The notes under the pieces were generated by a model. It was not told where the DNA came from, ran no database searches, and worked only from the letters and a program-made list of their open reading frames with translations. From contig JAKSZT010038599.1 of the NCBI GenBank assembly GCA_026826555.1, forward strand, positions 213,727-277,726: DNA of 64,000 nucleotides. Direction: 5' to 3'. The stretch comes from Tolypeutes matacus. Its lineage: Eukaryota > Chordata > Mammalia > Cingulata > Chlamyphoridae. Position numbers and translations under genes: made by a program. Shown in pieces: positions 21,340 through 33,898 of this stretch. Positions within the stretch are counted from its first letter, which is position 1, and every line of letters begins with the position of its first letter.

Positions 21340-22560
21340 TAGACAACATCAGGGGAAGTACTTTTAGGCCAAAGTGCAGCACTTGCAAAGGCAAAAAGGA
21401 AGGACTATTCACAGTGTATTTGGGCAACAAAAATTAGATCTGTATGACTGAAGTGTAGGTTACATAGAAAAAGGGGTCAGGGTATGAAAATAACTCTTAA
21501 AAGCTATGGTGGGAACAAATTTTAAAGGGCCTTGAATTCTAGGACAAGGAGTTTATACTTTATTCTATAGGCAAAGAGTAAATAAATATGAAAGGTCAAG
21601 TGACATAAGTACAGATTTCCATATCAGCAAATATAATTCCTTAAAAGGAAGTGAGGGGGCAGTTCAAAAGTGGCAATGGAAATTGAAAACATGGGGAAAT
21701 GTGTGAGATATATTGGAATTAAATAAGTGAGCTAGTTGATCAACCGGACATGAAATATAAATGAGAGAATGATGTTGATAAGGACTAGAATGCCTCCCGC
21801 TTTGGCTAATTACCAGAGTAACTACAAAAATATGCAGTTATAAAATTGTCACAAAAATACAACTAGAATACAGAAGGAGATTTCACTGGCCAGATCTGTA
21901 TCTTTAAAGGAAGTAGAGTATTTAGCTGGGCACATTGCCACACCCAGCCACAGTCAATTCAGCAAATATTTATTGAACATTTTCTACATGCCAGGTACTG
22001 TTCTAGGGATTGAAGATTCATGAACAAGCAAAGTAGAAAAAATTCTTGCACATGTGATGTTTATATTCTAGTGGTAGGGGATAATAAGCATACTAAATAT
22101 ATATAATCTCGGAATGATAACTGATAGAGAACACCTCAGTGGGTAAAGGGGAACGAGGAGTGCACGTCAGGTAGGCAAGAGGTTGCAGGGTAGTATGATT
22201 TTAAATAGGGTCACCAAAGTAGGTCTAATGGACATGACAGTTAAGCAAAACGGGAAGGATGTAAGGAAGAGGAGCATTTCAGAGAGAGGGACTAGTCAGG
22301 ACGCCAGTGTGTGCAGTTGAAAATGTGAAGGTGGGAGAAGGGTAGGGGATGCAGTCAGAGAAGTAACAGGAGTCTAGATGAGGTGGTGCTTTTTAGATGC
22401 CTGTGTAAGAAATTTATCTTTTACTCTGAATGAAGTGGGGGACCATTGCAGAATTTAGGACAGAGGAATGACATGATCTGATTTATGTCTGATGGAATCA
22501 CTCTGGTTGATACCAGGACTCTATTAATAAGAAAAAGTGAGAGGGTGAATAGTAGGTGAG
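21340..22560 (+). repeat. Ancient mammal-wide repeat, two segments
   Basis: The segments 21340-21880 and 21950-22560 both follow the family order seen at 2715-3070 and 62216-63230. Landmarks are 'gccttgaattctaggacaaggagtttatactttattctataggcaa', 'aatatttattgaacattttctacatgccaggtactgttctaggg', 'tttactctgaatgaagtggggg', 'gaggaatgacatgatctgattta' and 'atcactctggttga'. No coding capacity is visible. Confidence 0.5.
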
Positions 22561-23680
22561 TAACAATCTTTGCCACACGTAGAGCCTAGTGAACACATAC
22601 AGACACTCAATGAATTTGTTGTGATCAATTGGAGTAGATACTGTCCATGGAAAGATTCTAATAATATCTTACTTTTGTTTGCATTTATAAAGCAAATCTT
22701 ATTTAAAAAATGTTCAACTCTGATAAATGTGAAGTATTGTAGTATGGCTTCTTATCATATGGGAAATGGGGGTTAATGTTCTTGTCCCATAATTCTAGTT
22801 CCTTCAAATATGCTTCAAGTACTATTCACTAACTTCCTGAACCCTCTCAAAGTTAAGTTATTTACAACACGTTTATGTATGCTTTGTACAACTAAATAAC
22901 AGTTTGCTTATAATACAAGCTGTAATGGAGAAGACATGAATATTTTAAAGAATTCTGTTCAAAGACCCATATTTGCTTTTACATGCTGTAAACTAAATAT
23001 AGAAAAATGAATTCATAGCAATGAGAAAAACTTTCTGCAACAAAATGCACTTGAAAGAGAGCTACCTATTAAATGGCATCTCTCTTGCACATACATGATG
23101 CTTTATAAATTTTGCATGGCCTTGCTTGTTTACCCCCCTCTTTCCTGATGCTAATCGTGAAAGAAATTGCACCCATCCTGAAGAAAGACTCTTCATGAGT
23201 GAAACTGCATCTGTCCGGACTTCTAAGTCCATCCAGACCTTTCAGATCATTTTTCATTTGCATTAACACCACCATTCATGTAATAACTTTCAACCATATT
23301 TTCATATTTTCAACCATATTTCTTCCCCTCCTTAATTCACAAACATAGTCAATCTCCAAGTCTATTCTTGCTATAGTTATCCTTGTACAGCTGGAAGAGC
23401 TGCCTTGAACAGCTCTCCACTTAGAGTCCATCTCACATACAGCTGTTAAGTTATGGCACAAAGGAGAGTTTGGATGGCCATAAGGACAAGAATAGGAAGA
23501 ACCACTCTCAGATAAAGCTCCCTTGACAACTTGCCAAAAAGGCAGAATTGAGAGCAAGAGTAGCTTACCTCTCCTAGAGACAACTACAGATTTCACTTGA
23601 GAACTAAGAATTGTCCTTTGACTCCTCCAATTGTTGACTGAGCCTCCCCAATTACATCAAAGATCATTACTCTTATCTGC
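22561..23680. other. Unassigned DNA
   Basis: Three minus-strand frames lie back to back (23069-23275, 23276-23596 and 23593-23814). The last enters the LTR. An AG|GTAAGC donor-like site occurs on the minus strand near 23568, but I find no matching exon structure. Confidence 0.4.
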
Positions 23681-24306
23681 TGTGGCAAGTTGATATTATT
23701 TATGAATCCCAAAAAGAGACACTGCTTATGTTTGTAAACTGGTCTGTTTTTCTGGGCATGATACCCACTGATTGTGTTAAATTCAAAGGCTTTATGTTTA
23801 CTTGGTAAAATCAAGATTAGGGCTTTAATTCAACTATGTCCTTAGTGCATGCAGGGTTGAGTCCCCGCCCCCTTGATGGGCTATATAAATGGATGCTCAG
23901 TCGAGAACACAGAAGTAGACACATAGAGAAGATACAAAGACAAGAGAGACAGCTCAATAGACATGGCAGAGGCCCCAGGAAGAGAGATGAGCAAGTCGCC
24001 TGATGGTTTACAGCTGACATTGTAAAGAGACCAGAGCAGCTGAGCCCAGAAAGAAACAAGCTCTGGGAAGAGAGACGAGCCCTATGCCAGCCTACAGCTG
24101 AACTCAGAAGAAGCTGGACCAAGCCTCGCAGACATGGCCCGCCTACTTACTTAAACACGTGGCAACAGAGTTTGGTAAGGAAGTAATCTTGAGTTGGACT
24201 CTTTTGGGCCTTGTACCTGTAAGCTTTTACGCCAAATAAATACCCTTTATAAAAGCCAACCGATTTCTGGTACTTTGTATCAACACCCCTTTGGCTGACT
24301 AATACA
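23681..24306 (+). repeat. Solo LTR, ERVL-like family Y, with perfect 5-bp TSD
   Basis: It starts TGTGGCAAGTTGATATTATT and ends CCTTTGGCTGACTAATACA. The flanks are identical, TCTGC at 23676-23680 and 24307-24311. A TATA box (TATAAA, 23883-23888) and a polyadenylation signal (AATAAA, 24235-24240) give a plausible U3/R/U5 layout of about 230, 350 and 50 bp. Related copies are at 53063-53705 and, reversed, at 61397-61923. Three minus-strand frames across it are spurious. No proviral interior is present. Confidence 0.9.
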
Positions 24307-24714
24307 TCTGCCAAGTTTTCTATCATCTCTGGCCATTTCTTCCCATTTCTCCCTTGGCTATCCACCATCTTTTCACTAGATTCTCTTCTCCTTTACCTAA
24401 AATTTCCTGTCTCAATATCTGTTTGACAAAGTGTCCTTTTCGGTTGGCTAGGATCAATTCTAATTGGCATCAGTGACGTTTGCCATTTGAATCTGCAACA
24501 TCTACAGCCACATTATGCCAGGCCCTGTCTCACCAAGTCCTTCTCTGGAGCATGGTTACCTTTATTCCAGTCATGAAATGAGGGCAGATATTTGGGTATA
24601 GTGCAAAAAGAAGGTTGCTATTTTCTGCATTTTCTCTGTTGATAGTTAAAGCTGATTCAGTGAAGAAAACACTTATTTTATTCAGTATTTACTGATAAAT
24701 ATTTACTAGGTATT
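24307..24714. other. Unassigned DNA
   Basis: I see no recognisable element. Confidence 0.45.
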
Positions 24715-24880
24715 TTGCCCCATAAACTAGTATTTATAATAATTAGTATTTATTGAGGGATTACTATGTGCTAGGCAAAGACTTAAGAGCTTTATATGTA
24801 TTAATTCAGTGAATCCTTACAATAGCCTTACAAACCAGACAGTTTATCACCCCATTTTATAGAAGAGGCCCCATTCCAAG
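24715..24880 (-). repeat. MIR SINE relic
   Basis: The reverse MIR landmarks are 'tatttattgagggattactatgtgctaggc', 'ctttatatgtattaattcagtgaatccttacaatagcc' and 'atcaccccattttatagaagagg'. Confidence 0.7.
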
Positions 24881-26088
24881 TCTCAGTGGGTGCTCAATCA
24901 ATGTCACAACTCACATCCTGCTCTCGGAAATAAGTGGTTTGTGATGGATAGAGAATGAGACTCATCCACATTAATACCTTCATGCTTTTCAGAGCTGGGG
25001 AAATAGTTGGCAGCAAATAGCCAACAAGCTACAGGCACTAAGATGTGAAAGGAAACTACTACCTCACAGGAGTGGAGATAACCACACAGACTTATTGTTT
25101 CTTAATGCTAGAGAGGATGAAATTCCCCCTTTACAGTGTAACCTGCCCCTTTCATGAGTTTTTTCAAACCCAGTCCAATTTTTTAAATGACTCCCTTAGC
25201 CTTATTTTTTTCATTTCATGGATAATTATTTAAAACTTAAATCTGTGAAAATCAGGGCTTAGATAATGATGGGCTACCCTAATGAAGAATACATACAGAC
25301 CATATAATCAGTCAGAAAATAAAAGGACAAAGGACTGTCAGCAAATGTTTCATATAGAGTGAAAAACCCAGATTATCTTTCACAGCAAAAATAAGGCCAT
25401 TGATCCTAGGAAAGTCTAGTAATAGGAAAGCAGAAAAGAACCAGAATAAGAAAGCGGTTGCATCTACCAAAAGCTATCAATAGAAGATATCAGTCATTGG
25501 GAGATAAATTGTGCAGAGAAATTCCATTACTGAAGAGATCTGGCAGGGAATCAAGTCACAGTAAGTAAGGGAAAGGGGAACAAAATATGATGCCAGCCAC
25601 TGGGAAATATGGGGGCATGGAGGTTATCCAACTGCTAGTTAACTGAATTACCCCATAGTGGGTACATAATGTCAAGGAAACAGGACCCAAACCATCAAGT
25701 GACTGGGAGAATGATGCTCAATATCCAAAGAGGGGATAGAAAAATATTTTCTCAGTTCATCTTTAGGAATCACTAACTAAGAGTAATTGATATTTTTCAG
25801 TGCTGGGTAAAACATCAGTCACAGAGTCTAGGGTAACTTTAAAGCTATAGATAACTGGGAAATAGTAGAAAGAGTCTGAATGTGTTAGCAGTCATTCCAT
25901 AATTCCTTAGGCATTCGGCAATGCTCTGTGACTTACTTTAAGGATTAGTGGTACCCAAGGCAGAAAATCCTGTCTTCCAGACAGTCTGGAGAGCTGCTGT
26001 TAGATATCACTTCCACTACTTACTCTGGGACCACAGAAAAGTCACGGACTTCTAAGTGAGGGCACTCAGGCTAGATAATACAAAAGGC
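24881..26088. other. Unassigned DNA
   Basis: The stretch is AT-rich with no named repeat. The frame at 25045-25233 is unsupported. Confidence 0.45.
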
Positions 26089-27012
26089 CCTATCTCTGAT
26101 AGCTAATGATGTTGAGCATTTTTTCATGTTCTTTCTGATCATTTGAATATCTTCTTTGGAGAGATGTCTCTTCAAGCATTTTGCACATTTTTAAATTGGG
26201 CTGTTTATCTCTTTGTTGTTAAGTTTAAGGATTTCTTTATATATTCTGCATATTAAATCTTTATAAGATATGTGATTTCCAAATATTTTCTCCCATTGTA
26301 TAGGTTGTCATTTTACTTTCATGATAAAGTCCTTAGATATGCGATTTTTTTTTATTTTAATGAGGTCCCATTTATCTATATTTTTTTCTTTTGTTGCTTG
26401 TGCTTTGGATGTAAAGGTTAAGAAACCATTGCAAACCAAAACCACAGTGAGATACCATTTTACACTCACTAGAATGTCTGCTATTAAAAAAATGGAAAAG
26501 AACATGTGTAAGAAAGGATGCAGAAAAATAGAAACACTCGTTCATTCCTGGTGGCAATGGAAAGTGGTGACGCCATTGTAGAAAAAATTTGGCATTTCCT
26601 TGGAAAGCTCAGTATAAAACTCCCATATGACCCTGCATTCCCACTGCTATGTATATACCCAAAAGAATTAATGGAGGGACTCGAACAGATATTTGCACAC
26701 CAATGTTCAAAGTAACATTATTCAGTTTTCAAAAGATGGAAGTAACCCAAATGTCCATCAGCCAAAATGAACGGATGAACAAAATGTGTTACATACCTAA
26801 TTTTTTTTTAATCCATGGAACTATACCACACAGTGAACCCTAAATTAAATCATAGACTTTAATAGTACAATTATAAAAATGTGCTATCACCAATTGTAAC
26901 AAATATTACACACCAATGCAAGGTGTTGGTGGTGGGGTAGTATAAGGGAACCCTATATTTTGCAGGATTGGTCTATAAACAATTCTCTAAAAAGCATCTC
27001 TAATAAAAGTTT
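26089..27012 (+). mobile_element. LINE-1 3' segment with an inverted 5' part (twin priming)
   Basis: Bases 26089-26430 are the antisense of L1 ORF2 3' sequence ('tgatgttgagcattttttcatg', 'tttctttatatattctgcatatt', 'aatgaggtcccatttatct'). From 26431 the strand switches to sense and continues with the next L1 segment ('aaaccacagtgagataccattttacactcactag', 'ctcgaacagatatttgcacac'), followed by the 3' UTR ('caccaattgtaacaaatatta') up to 'tctctaataaaag'. The two parts abut in L1 coordinates and share ATTGC at the junction (26428-26432). Several short frames of both strands here are L1 shadows. I could not fix a clear target duplication. Confidence 0.85.
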
Positions 27013-27114
27013 TTTATGAGAAGATAAAAGTGCTATGCAACCATTAAATATAAAAATTATTTTCATCTGGACAATTTGATTTACTTAAGTTGTTTTCAGA
27101 GTAAATGAATAAAG

Positions 27115-27225
27115 ATGAATCAATGGCTTAAAAATAGGGTGGTATATGGGAATCCTGTATTTTATGCATGATTGTTCTATAAAACCACAAGTGCTCTAAT
27201 AAAGAAAAAGAAAGTTTTTAAAAGG
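27115..27225 (+). repeat. Short L1 3' end
   Basis: It reads 'aaatagggtggtatatgggaatcctgtattttatgcatgattgttctataaaaccacaag' and ends 'ctctaataaagaaaaagaaag', the same terminus as the L1 just upstream. It is probably a separate truncated insertion. Confidence 0.65.
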
Positions 27226-27754
27226 CTCCATTCCATACTAACTTTCTGCAAGTCTAGAATTCAGTAGAAATCTGTGTACTTTATGTATGATTTTAGAATA
27301 CTTTGGATTAATTTATATGTTGGGAGATTCTATGACAATAGATAACTTTATTGATTCCTCTGCTAAAAACAAGCTCCTCCTTCTCTGATGAATGCTTCAT
27401 GTTGCTTTTCCCTAAAATAATGTTATTATATTTCAAAATAAATGGATATAAACCACAGATAATCTTTAATGTGGAAAGGATACATTGTCTTCTTGACACT
27501 AAGTCATAAGATTAAATCAGCCAATCCAGCAATTGAAAATTTTAAACTTTAGATTTAATCAAATAAGGGCAAAATGCCATTACCAGATTACAAAAGTACT
27601 GTTATGTGCTAGAAACAATGGCTAGAATGTAATATTCTGGTACTAAACAGAAATGTTTAATTAAAATGATTCCTATGCTACTGCTATAGGTCCTTATACA
27701 TATGAAGAGGTCAGTAAGTGTATTTTGAATTTTAAAATGCTGAATCACAATGTA
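27226..27754. other. Unassigned AT-rich DNA
   Basis: No element is recognised. Confidence 0.45.
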
Positions 27755-27985
27755 CTATGTACTAAGAACACTTACTCCATTCCAGACACTGTTCTAAAGG
27801 CTGTACATACAGGAGCTCATTTAATCTTCACAACAACATACTATGAAGTAGGTATGCTTTACAAATGAAAAACAAAACAAAACAAACAACAACAAAAATA
27901 ACGATTGCACAGAGATGCCAAATAATTTGCCTGAGTTCACACAGCTAATAAGTCCCGGTCCTATTCAGGACTGCCATTGTACACC
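27755..27985 (-). repeat. MIR SINE with internal A-rich interruption
   Basis: The reverse MIR landmarks are 'cattccagacactgttctaaaggc', 'ctcatttaatcttcacaacaac', 'gaagtaggtatgc' and 'ataatttgcctgagttcacacagctaataagt'. An (AAAAC)n tract at about 27867-27900 interrupts it. Confidence 0.75.
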
Positions 27986-30464
27986 CTTGTTGTGCCCACA
28001 TCCCCTGATTTTGCTATGTGTTCCAGAGTAGACTCAAAAATTAGATGTTCATACTTTAGGAATAAATTTTAAGAACCTTTGCAAGGCTGAATCCAAACAT
28101 TAATTATTTTGCCATATGGCTGTTATTAACATTAATTAACATTTATAAAGCATTTTATATATGTAAAGCTTTATTCCTCAGCGTAATGTTGAAGAATGTA
28201 TTATTAGTACACTTGTTTCAAGAAAGCAAGCAAACAGAAAGGTCCCAGACACCAAGCCATTTACTCCTTGTGATATTAGGGTTGATCTCTTCTAAGTGTT
28301 TAATGCTCTTAAAGCCCTGAGGTCATAAGTTCTAATCTCACCAGAGTGCTTCTTGACATTTATAACAGGCAATCTGTTAGTAGATTTGCATGAGAAATAA
28401 GTGGTGAAAAGGAGGAAATATTTGGTAACTGTAAGAGTAAGGACTGGAAAGAGGAAAAATAGGTTTAAGTACAATAATGGTTAAAATTGTAGCAAGCTTT
28501 TTTGTCTGACCAACACATCATAAAAGCTAAGTTTAATTAGAATATCTTAATGGACACGTCAATTTAAATAAAATTAAATTGCCATGTCTTTTAAATAAAA
28601 TTATATGATATGAAACTCCTAACAATCTTGAGGGATGAGTATCATTGCCATCATTTTACAAATACTTTGTATCAAAAATATTTCCAATAATATTTCTATT
28701 ACCCCTAGCCAAGTATCTATCCATTTCTTTCTAGTTATATCCAATTACAGCTCCAACAAAAATAAGGTAACTTGAACCTTGAGCAGCACCCAAAAACCTC
28801 TGGTAGAGTCTCTGAGTGTAAAAATGGTGGCAGAAGACAGCACATTGTTTTTCAAATAGATTAGAGTCCACAGCAAACCCACTAAGCAGTAATGACCTGT
28901 TACAGGCGGTAGAGAAAAACACCTAGGGGAGATCTTATTTCCCTTCCAAAATATTTTTTGTAAAAGGAAGATCTGGTTAAAAATGGACATCAAGCTTATT
29001 TTTGAAGAAGAAATGAAGTAACAGAATGTTCCCAGATGTATGTTAGCATCATTTGTAAGGGCTTCTTCCTTTCAGCAAATACCCCATCCCCAATAACTTT
29101 GAAACTGCCTTTCAAAGTCATCAGGCAGAGGACAGTAGTGTGGGGTCTTTCCAACGTGAATAATTGAGGGGTGATCAAGTTGATTCACTGACTCCTTAAA
29201 ATGTCTTTGTCCAAAGTATGAGCATATTACATAATTTCAAACATAAGAATGAACGAAATTTTCCAGTCTGTGTTGATCATACATATATGCAAAATTTTCT
29301 TAAAATTGCAATCTAAGTATTCAATACTTAGAAAAATTGGAGCAGGTAGACCCAAAACACTATTCGATTTTTCTGTAGGATAGCCTTAAATTACCTCAAT
29401 CTATTTTTGCTGATGCTTAGGTAAACTGATATCAGTAATAAAACATCTTATTTCCTAATTTCCCAAATAAAATAATAACCAATTCTTTCTTGAAAAAATG
29501 TTTTTTTCCTTGCAAGTCAGTCTATTTTCTTGGTCTTTTTATTACATGCCTCACCTTCTCCAATTGTAGACTAATTCAATTTTGATTGAAGAATTTAGAA
29601 ATGTATATTCATAAATGAACATAATCTTACAGAATTGCACCAAACATAACATTCTTGATCACCTCGTTTTCCAGCTGCTGCCTAAATAACTGCCAACCTA
29701 AATAAATGTCTAAAGTACCCGGAGTATAGAGTCACCTGCTTAAGTGTATTTTACCCTATTTATTAAGCTTTTGTATCATTTTCAGAAGGATTATAAGCAG
29801 AAAGGTTCTCAACTAATGTAATGAAATCTAGATATTTGAAGTATAATAAAAAAATCATACAGTGTGTTCATATGTAATATTTGCATGACCAAGGTCAGGT
29901 CTATTTGTTTACAAAAAAAAAAAAAAAAAAAAAAAAGGCAAATCTATGAATGATTCATTTTATTGGACTCTTTAATGGCCAATTCTGATCCCTGCCAAGA
30001 TCTGCCAAGATCCGAGGGAAAAACGAAAAATAAATCAAGCAATTCAAGACCAACTTAGTCATGCTACAGAGACATGGTCTAAAAACCAAAAAGCAAAATC
30101 TTTTGCAAAGCTTGACTGAATACCTGTTGACTGAGTGCTACATCAGTGCTGCCTCTGTGAATTAACCTGGCCTATGTGTGTTTATGTGTGTATAGTTGTG
30201 TGAGTATGTGTGTGTCAGGGTGGCTTAGCGAGAGGTGCCAGCAAGGGCGATATATGTTAGCTGTGTCTGAGCTCATGGCATCATCAATGTTATACTACAT
30301 GTGGAGATATGTTTACTATTATGAAGTACTTTGCCTTTTAAATTGATATTGCTTCTCCAGAAACTTCTTTTCAAAACCCAAGTACATCTGAGAGAAATGA
30401 TACATTAACATAAATTTGTCAATGACCAGCAAACCAGTAAACAGATCTTACATACAAGATCTTT
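27986..30464. other. Unassigned AT-rich DNA
   Basis: Over 2.4 kb I recognise no transposon, apart from a 24-nt A-run at 29913-29936 and a TGTG-rich patch near 30173-30215. The short minus-strand frames at 28292-29178 have no family features. Confidence 0.4.
29913..29936 (+). repeat. Poly(A) run, 24 nt
   Basis: The uninterrupted A-run could be the tail of a short retroinsertion, but no body is recognised upstream. Confidence 0.9.
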
Positions 30465-31190
30465 GAACTTCTTCTTTGAACAATTCTTATTCATATTCTG
30501 AAGCTCCTAACTCCACTTACTCCTTAGCCTTCTGGAATTTGGCTTCTGCCCCAATCACTCTAACAGACTTCTTTTTTATAGTCACCATCTACTTCCTAAT
30601 TGCCAAATTAAAAGAACTCATTTTATTGCTTATCTTAGTAAAACTTTCTGCTGCTTTTAAATGTATTGATCGCTCCATTGTTCTTGAAATTATCTTTTCT
30701 CATAACTTGACTCCACACTCATTTTGATGGATCTTGTATATTTCACATCTTTCCTTTTCAGGTTTCTGTATAGCCTCCCTTTCCTCCATCCACCCCAGGG
30801 TTCTGTTCTTAGAACTCTTCTTTTCTTATTCTATAAGCACTACCTGGAAAACCTTACCCATATTAAGGTTTCGATTACAAAACTGACATTAAGCATTTCT
30901 AAATCTGTCTTTCCAGCACAGAGCTTGTTCTGGGCATATATGCCATACATCCAGCTGCCTGCTAAACTAAACAAGTCATGGTGTCCTTTTCTCTCACCCT
31001 CAAATCCCATCCATCAGCAAGTCCTACTGCTTTTACTATCTAAAATAGTGTCCCGCATACCACTCCAGCCTTCATTCCTGCAATCACTGCCTTCACTAGA
31101 CGGGACTCTTAAGAACTCTCCTGGAGGGCTGTGCAAGAGTCTCTTGACTTGTCCCTGTGCTGCAGCTCCTCGAATCTGTCCTCTTGGAAG
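30465..31190 (+). pseudogene. LINE-2 (CR1-clade) reverse-transcriptase relic
   Basis: The plus-strand frames 30476-30727 and 30724-31218 contain decayed LINE-2 reverse-transcriptase motifs in order: a SAAFKCIDRSIVLEI segment equivalent to the family's 'SAAFDTIDHSxLLE', then PPQGSVLRTLLFLFY equivalent to 'VPQGSVLGPLLFxLY'. A frame break lies between them. The expected F/YxDD catalytic motif is not readable. It is a non-functional ancient copy, not a host gene, despite the 164-codon frame. Confidence 0.75.
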
Positions 31191-31194
31191 TTCG

Positions 31195-31345
31195 TCTAGT
31201 GGAAGAAACATACAATAAACAAAATAGACAGATAAATTTTAAATTATGCAAGAAGGTGATAAGTGCTATGGGAAAAAAAAATAATAAAGCAGAATAAGGG
31301 GTATGGAGAGTGCTTGGTGGGATGGAGCACTGCTCATAAATGTTC
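31195..31345 (+). repeat. Ancient repeat fragment
   Basis: The sequence 'acaataaacaaaatagacagataaa' followed by 'gaaggtgataagtgctatggg' and 'gcagaataaggggtatggagagtg' matches the unnamed ancient family also seen at 60600-60710. Confidence 0.5.
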
Positions 31346-31469
31346 CTGAGGCTGGCTCCTCCTGAACTTTTGAAATTCACTCTCAAAATGTTAAGGTTTC
31401 ACACAAAATGGCTTGTTTTCTCTCCAGTTTACTATGCTGTTTTTCATTCCTTTATCTTTGTTTATGCTG

Positions 31470-31735
31470 GTCCCTGTGGTAGAAATACCCTTTTCCTCTT
31501 TACTTAGGAACTCATTCTCATTAAACATCACTGGACTTATGTGAGGATGGGTTACTGTCTTGACTTTCTCGTTCCCCCTGGACCCAGTGCATTCCTCTGC
31601 CATGCAGTTAACTGTTTCAATTATTGTTTTCAGTTTATATATCTCTTTCTCCCTATGAGACAATGAGACAGGGATCAGATCTTGTTCATCTTTGTAGTCC
31701 CACATTTAACAGTTTTCCAAACTCCCAGATAATTA
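31470..31735 (+). repeat. LINE-2 3' end
   Basis: It shows the L2 terminal signature: 'catgcagttaactgtttcaattattg', 'tctccctatgagacaatgagacagggatcagatcttgttcatctttgtagtccc'. Confidence 0.55.
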
Positions 31736-33898
31736 GAAGCAACATGATGTTATTGAGTGTTCTCCATAAACAAGAGATGAAAAGGGACTGCAAAATTGAG
31801 GGCAGATGGTAGCCAACAGAACCAAGGCGCCATTTTACTATTTGCCTGGCACAAGCAACAGACAGAATGAAAAAGGTTCTGTTATAAATAAATATGAGAC
31901 TAATCTTTCTATGCAGTGATTTGTGGAAGAATATTAGCTTTATAACCATGCCACAATATTCAGCTTTAAAACAAACTAAGACCATAAGGAGAACATCAAA
32001 TATGTAAGTACACTCTGGCATTGCTTGACTTACATGATTTTCACTTTCCCATTCATGTACAAAGTGTGTTCCAGTAGCACAGCCATTGGTTGGGACTGCA
32101 GCCCAGGGAACTGGGAGATTGGCTTCCTTGCCCCCAGTGAAGCCGGCATTTTAATTTTGTTCTGGGCCTCACAAATTACACAGTCAGCTCTGTTCAAGGT
32201 ATTGTGATTGTGTGATAGGGGGACCAAACTTATTCCAAATACTTGCCTGACAATATACTCAGGTAAGAGCCATCTTTAATAGGTACAGCAATATTAACTA
32301 AGGTAATGTGACTAATATCTAAATTCAGAAGATAATATTATTAACTTCTAATGAGAAATTACTATCATGGGAATAAGAATACTTGAAATTATATAATTAG
32401 CTCATTTTTTTTTCTTTTGTAAGCCAATTTATTTTCATTGATAAATTATTGTCATAGGAACTGGTATATTTGAAAAACATGCCATAAGCCCATCTTTTTC
32501 CACAGATAGCCCTATAAAACATGAAATCAGAATAAGGGGTATTAAATTAAGCAAAAGTTTAATGATAACAGACTGTCACAGTCAAGATTGTCTTGCCAAT
32601 ATACTAGAGTATTTGGGTCTATGGGATATTTTCCTCTCCATTCATTTCCATATTTTGGGTGGCTTGCAATGGAAACACTATTTGGAGTCCAATGGCTATG
32701 TCTCTCCCTTAGAAAATACTCAAATGGGCATTGCAATATTTGTCCTGTGACTATATTTCTATTATTTCATGATTGGGCAGGTTCTACTCTCCTTCATGTA
32801 GACACATTCTTTCTTTAGATACTTTTTTTTTTTTTATGTTTATAGTCCAGGCTAGCTGATTTAAGAAGCCTTCTATATCATTCCAATATTTTTCACTTCT
32901 TTATATTGTTTTTAAATGTTCAAAGTAATACTCAGAAGTGTCTTTCACCCATTTACAAATTCCTGGGGTAGAATGGGGGTCGAGGGTACATCATTGTAAT
33001 CTCCAATCTAAACAATAAAAATAATAAAAATTTTATAAATTTAAATAAGGGGAAATAAAATAAAATAAATAGAGAGATATTATTGCTCTGCAAGATGAGA
33101 AAGAATAAAGAGATAGTGGAGAAAAAGGCATCGTATATTCTCTAATCAGGCGCATTATATTGCAAGAATGACAGCTGAAGAAAACCAATAAACTAATACA
33201 GAAGATAGTTGTCTGAACATGGAAAAAAATTAAGACTTTTTGGCAGAAAAGTGAGTGGCCAAGGAGACTATAGTTTGAATTATTTTTCTCCAGATTATTT
33301 GAAGAGTGTTTCCTCGCCCCACTTTGAAAACTGGTCTATTGAAAATTAATTTTAACATAAGTTGTCTGAATTATTGCATCTTTTCCCACTTCATATATAT
33401 ACTTACATATATAACCTTTAAAATGTATTTACATGTGCACACATAAATGTTTTTATATATTTGTAAATGCTAAACATAAATTTTAATGCTTACAGACAAT
33501 ATGCCTTCATTTCTAATAATATTTTGAATAACAGTACAAACGTTTATTTTTTTAAAAGTTACGTTAGATTTGCTGACAGTTTAACAAACATGGTGTAAAT
33601 TCTGCCAGTAAGTTATTCATGTGAATTAATAGGCACTGTCATTATATGCTGCTGTTATAAAATGTTGCTGGTCATTACAATTAGTAATGGAAAAACAAAT
33701 GCCCAATAGGTAAACGTGAACTAATTTATAGTATTTCTTTTAAAATACTTTGTCAAATAAAAATAGTATCTTTCAAATGAAAAGTAATCAGAGCAATGAA
33801 TTAGTTTAGGTTTTAATTAAAAATTGAAAATCCAGTATAACTGCTACCTCATTTCACCAGCTAGAAAAACAGAGTAAAATAAAATTTAGTTAAACTGA
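31736..33898. other. Unassigned AT-rich DNA
   Basis: Overlapping short frames on both strands occur at 31686-32227 and 32542-32818, but none has recognisable features. A-rich microsatellite-like runs lie at about 33010-33070. Confidence 0.4.

Noticed and set aside
23276..23596. 106-codon Cys-containing minus-strand frame
   Set aside because: It looks secreted-protein-like at first sight, but the start is not an ATG with good context, neighbouring frames are stacked without introns, and no motif is recognised.
30724..31218. 164-codon frame, the longest in the window
   Set aside because: It contains a decayed LINE-2 reverse-transcriptase motif (PPQGSVLRTLLF) followed by non-homologous sequence, so it is a transposon relic.
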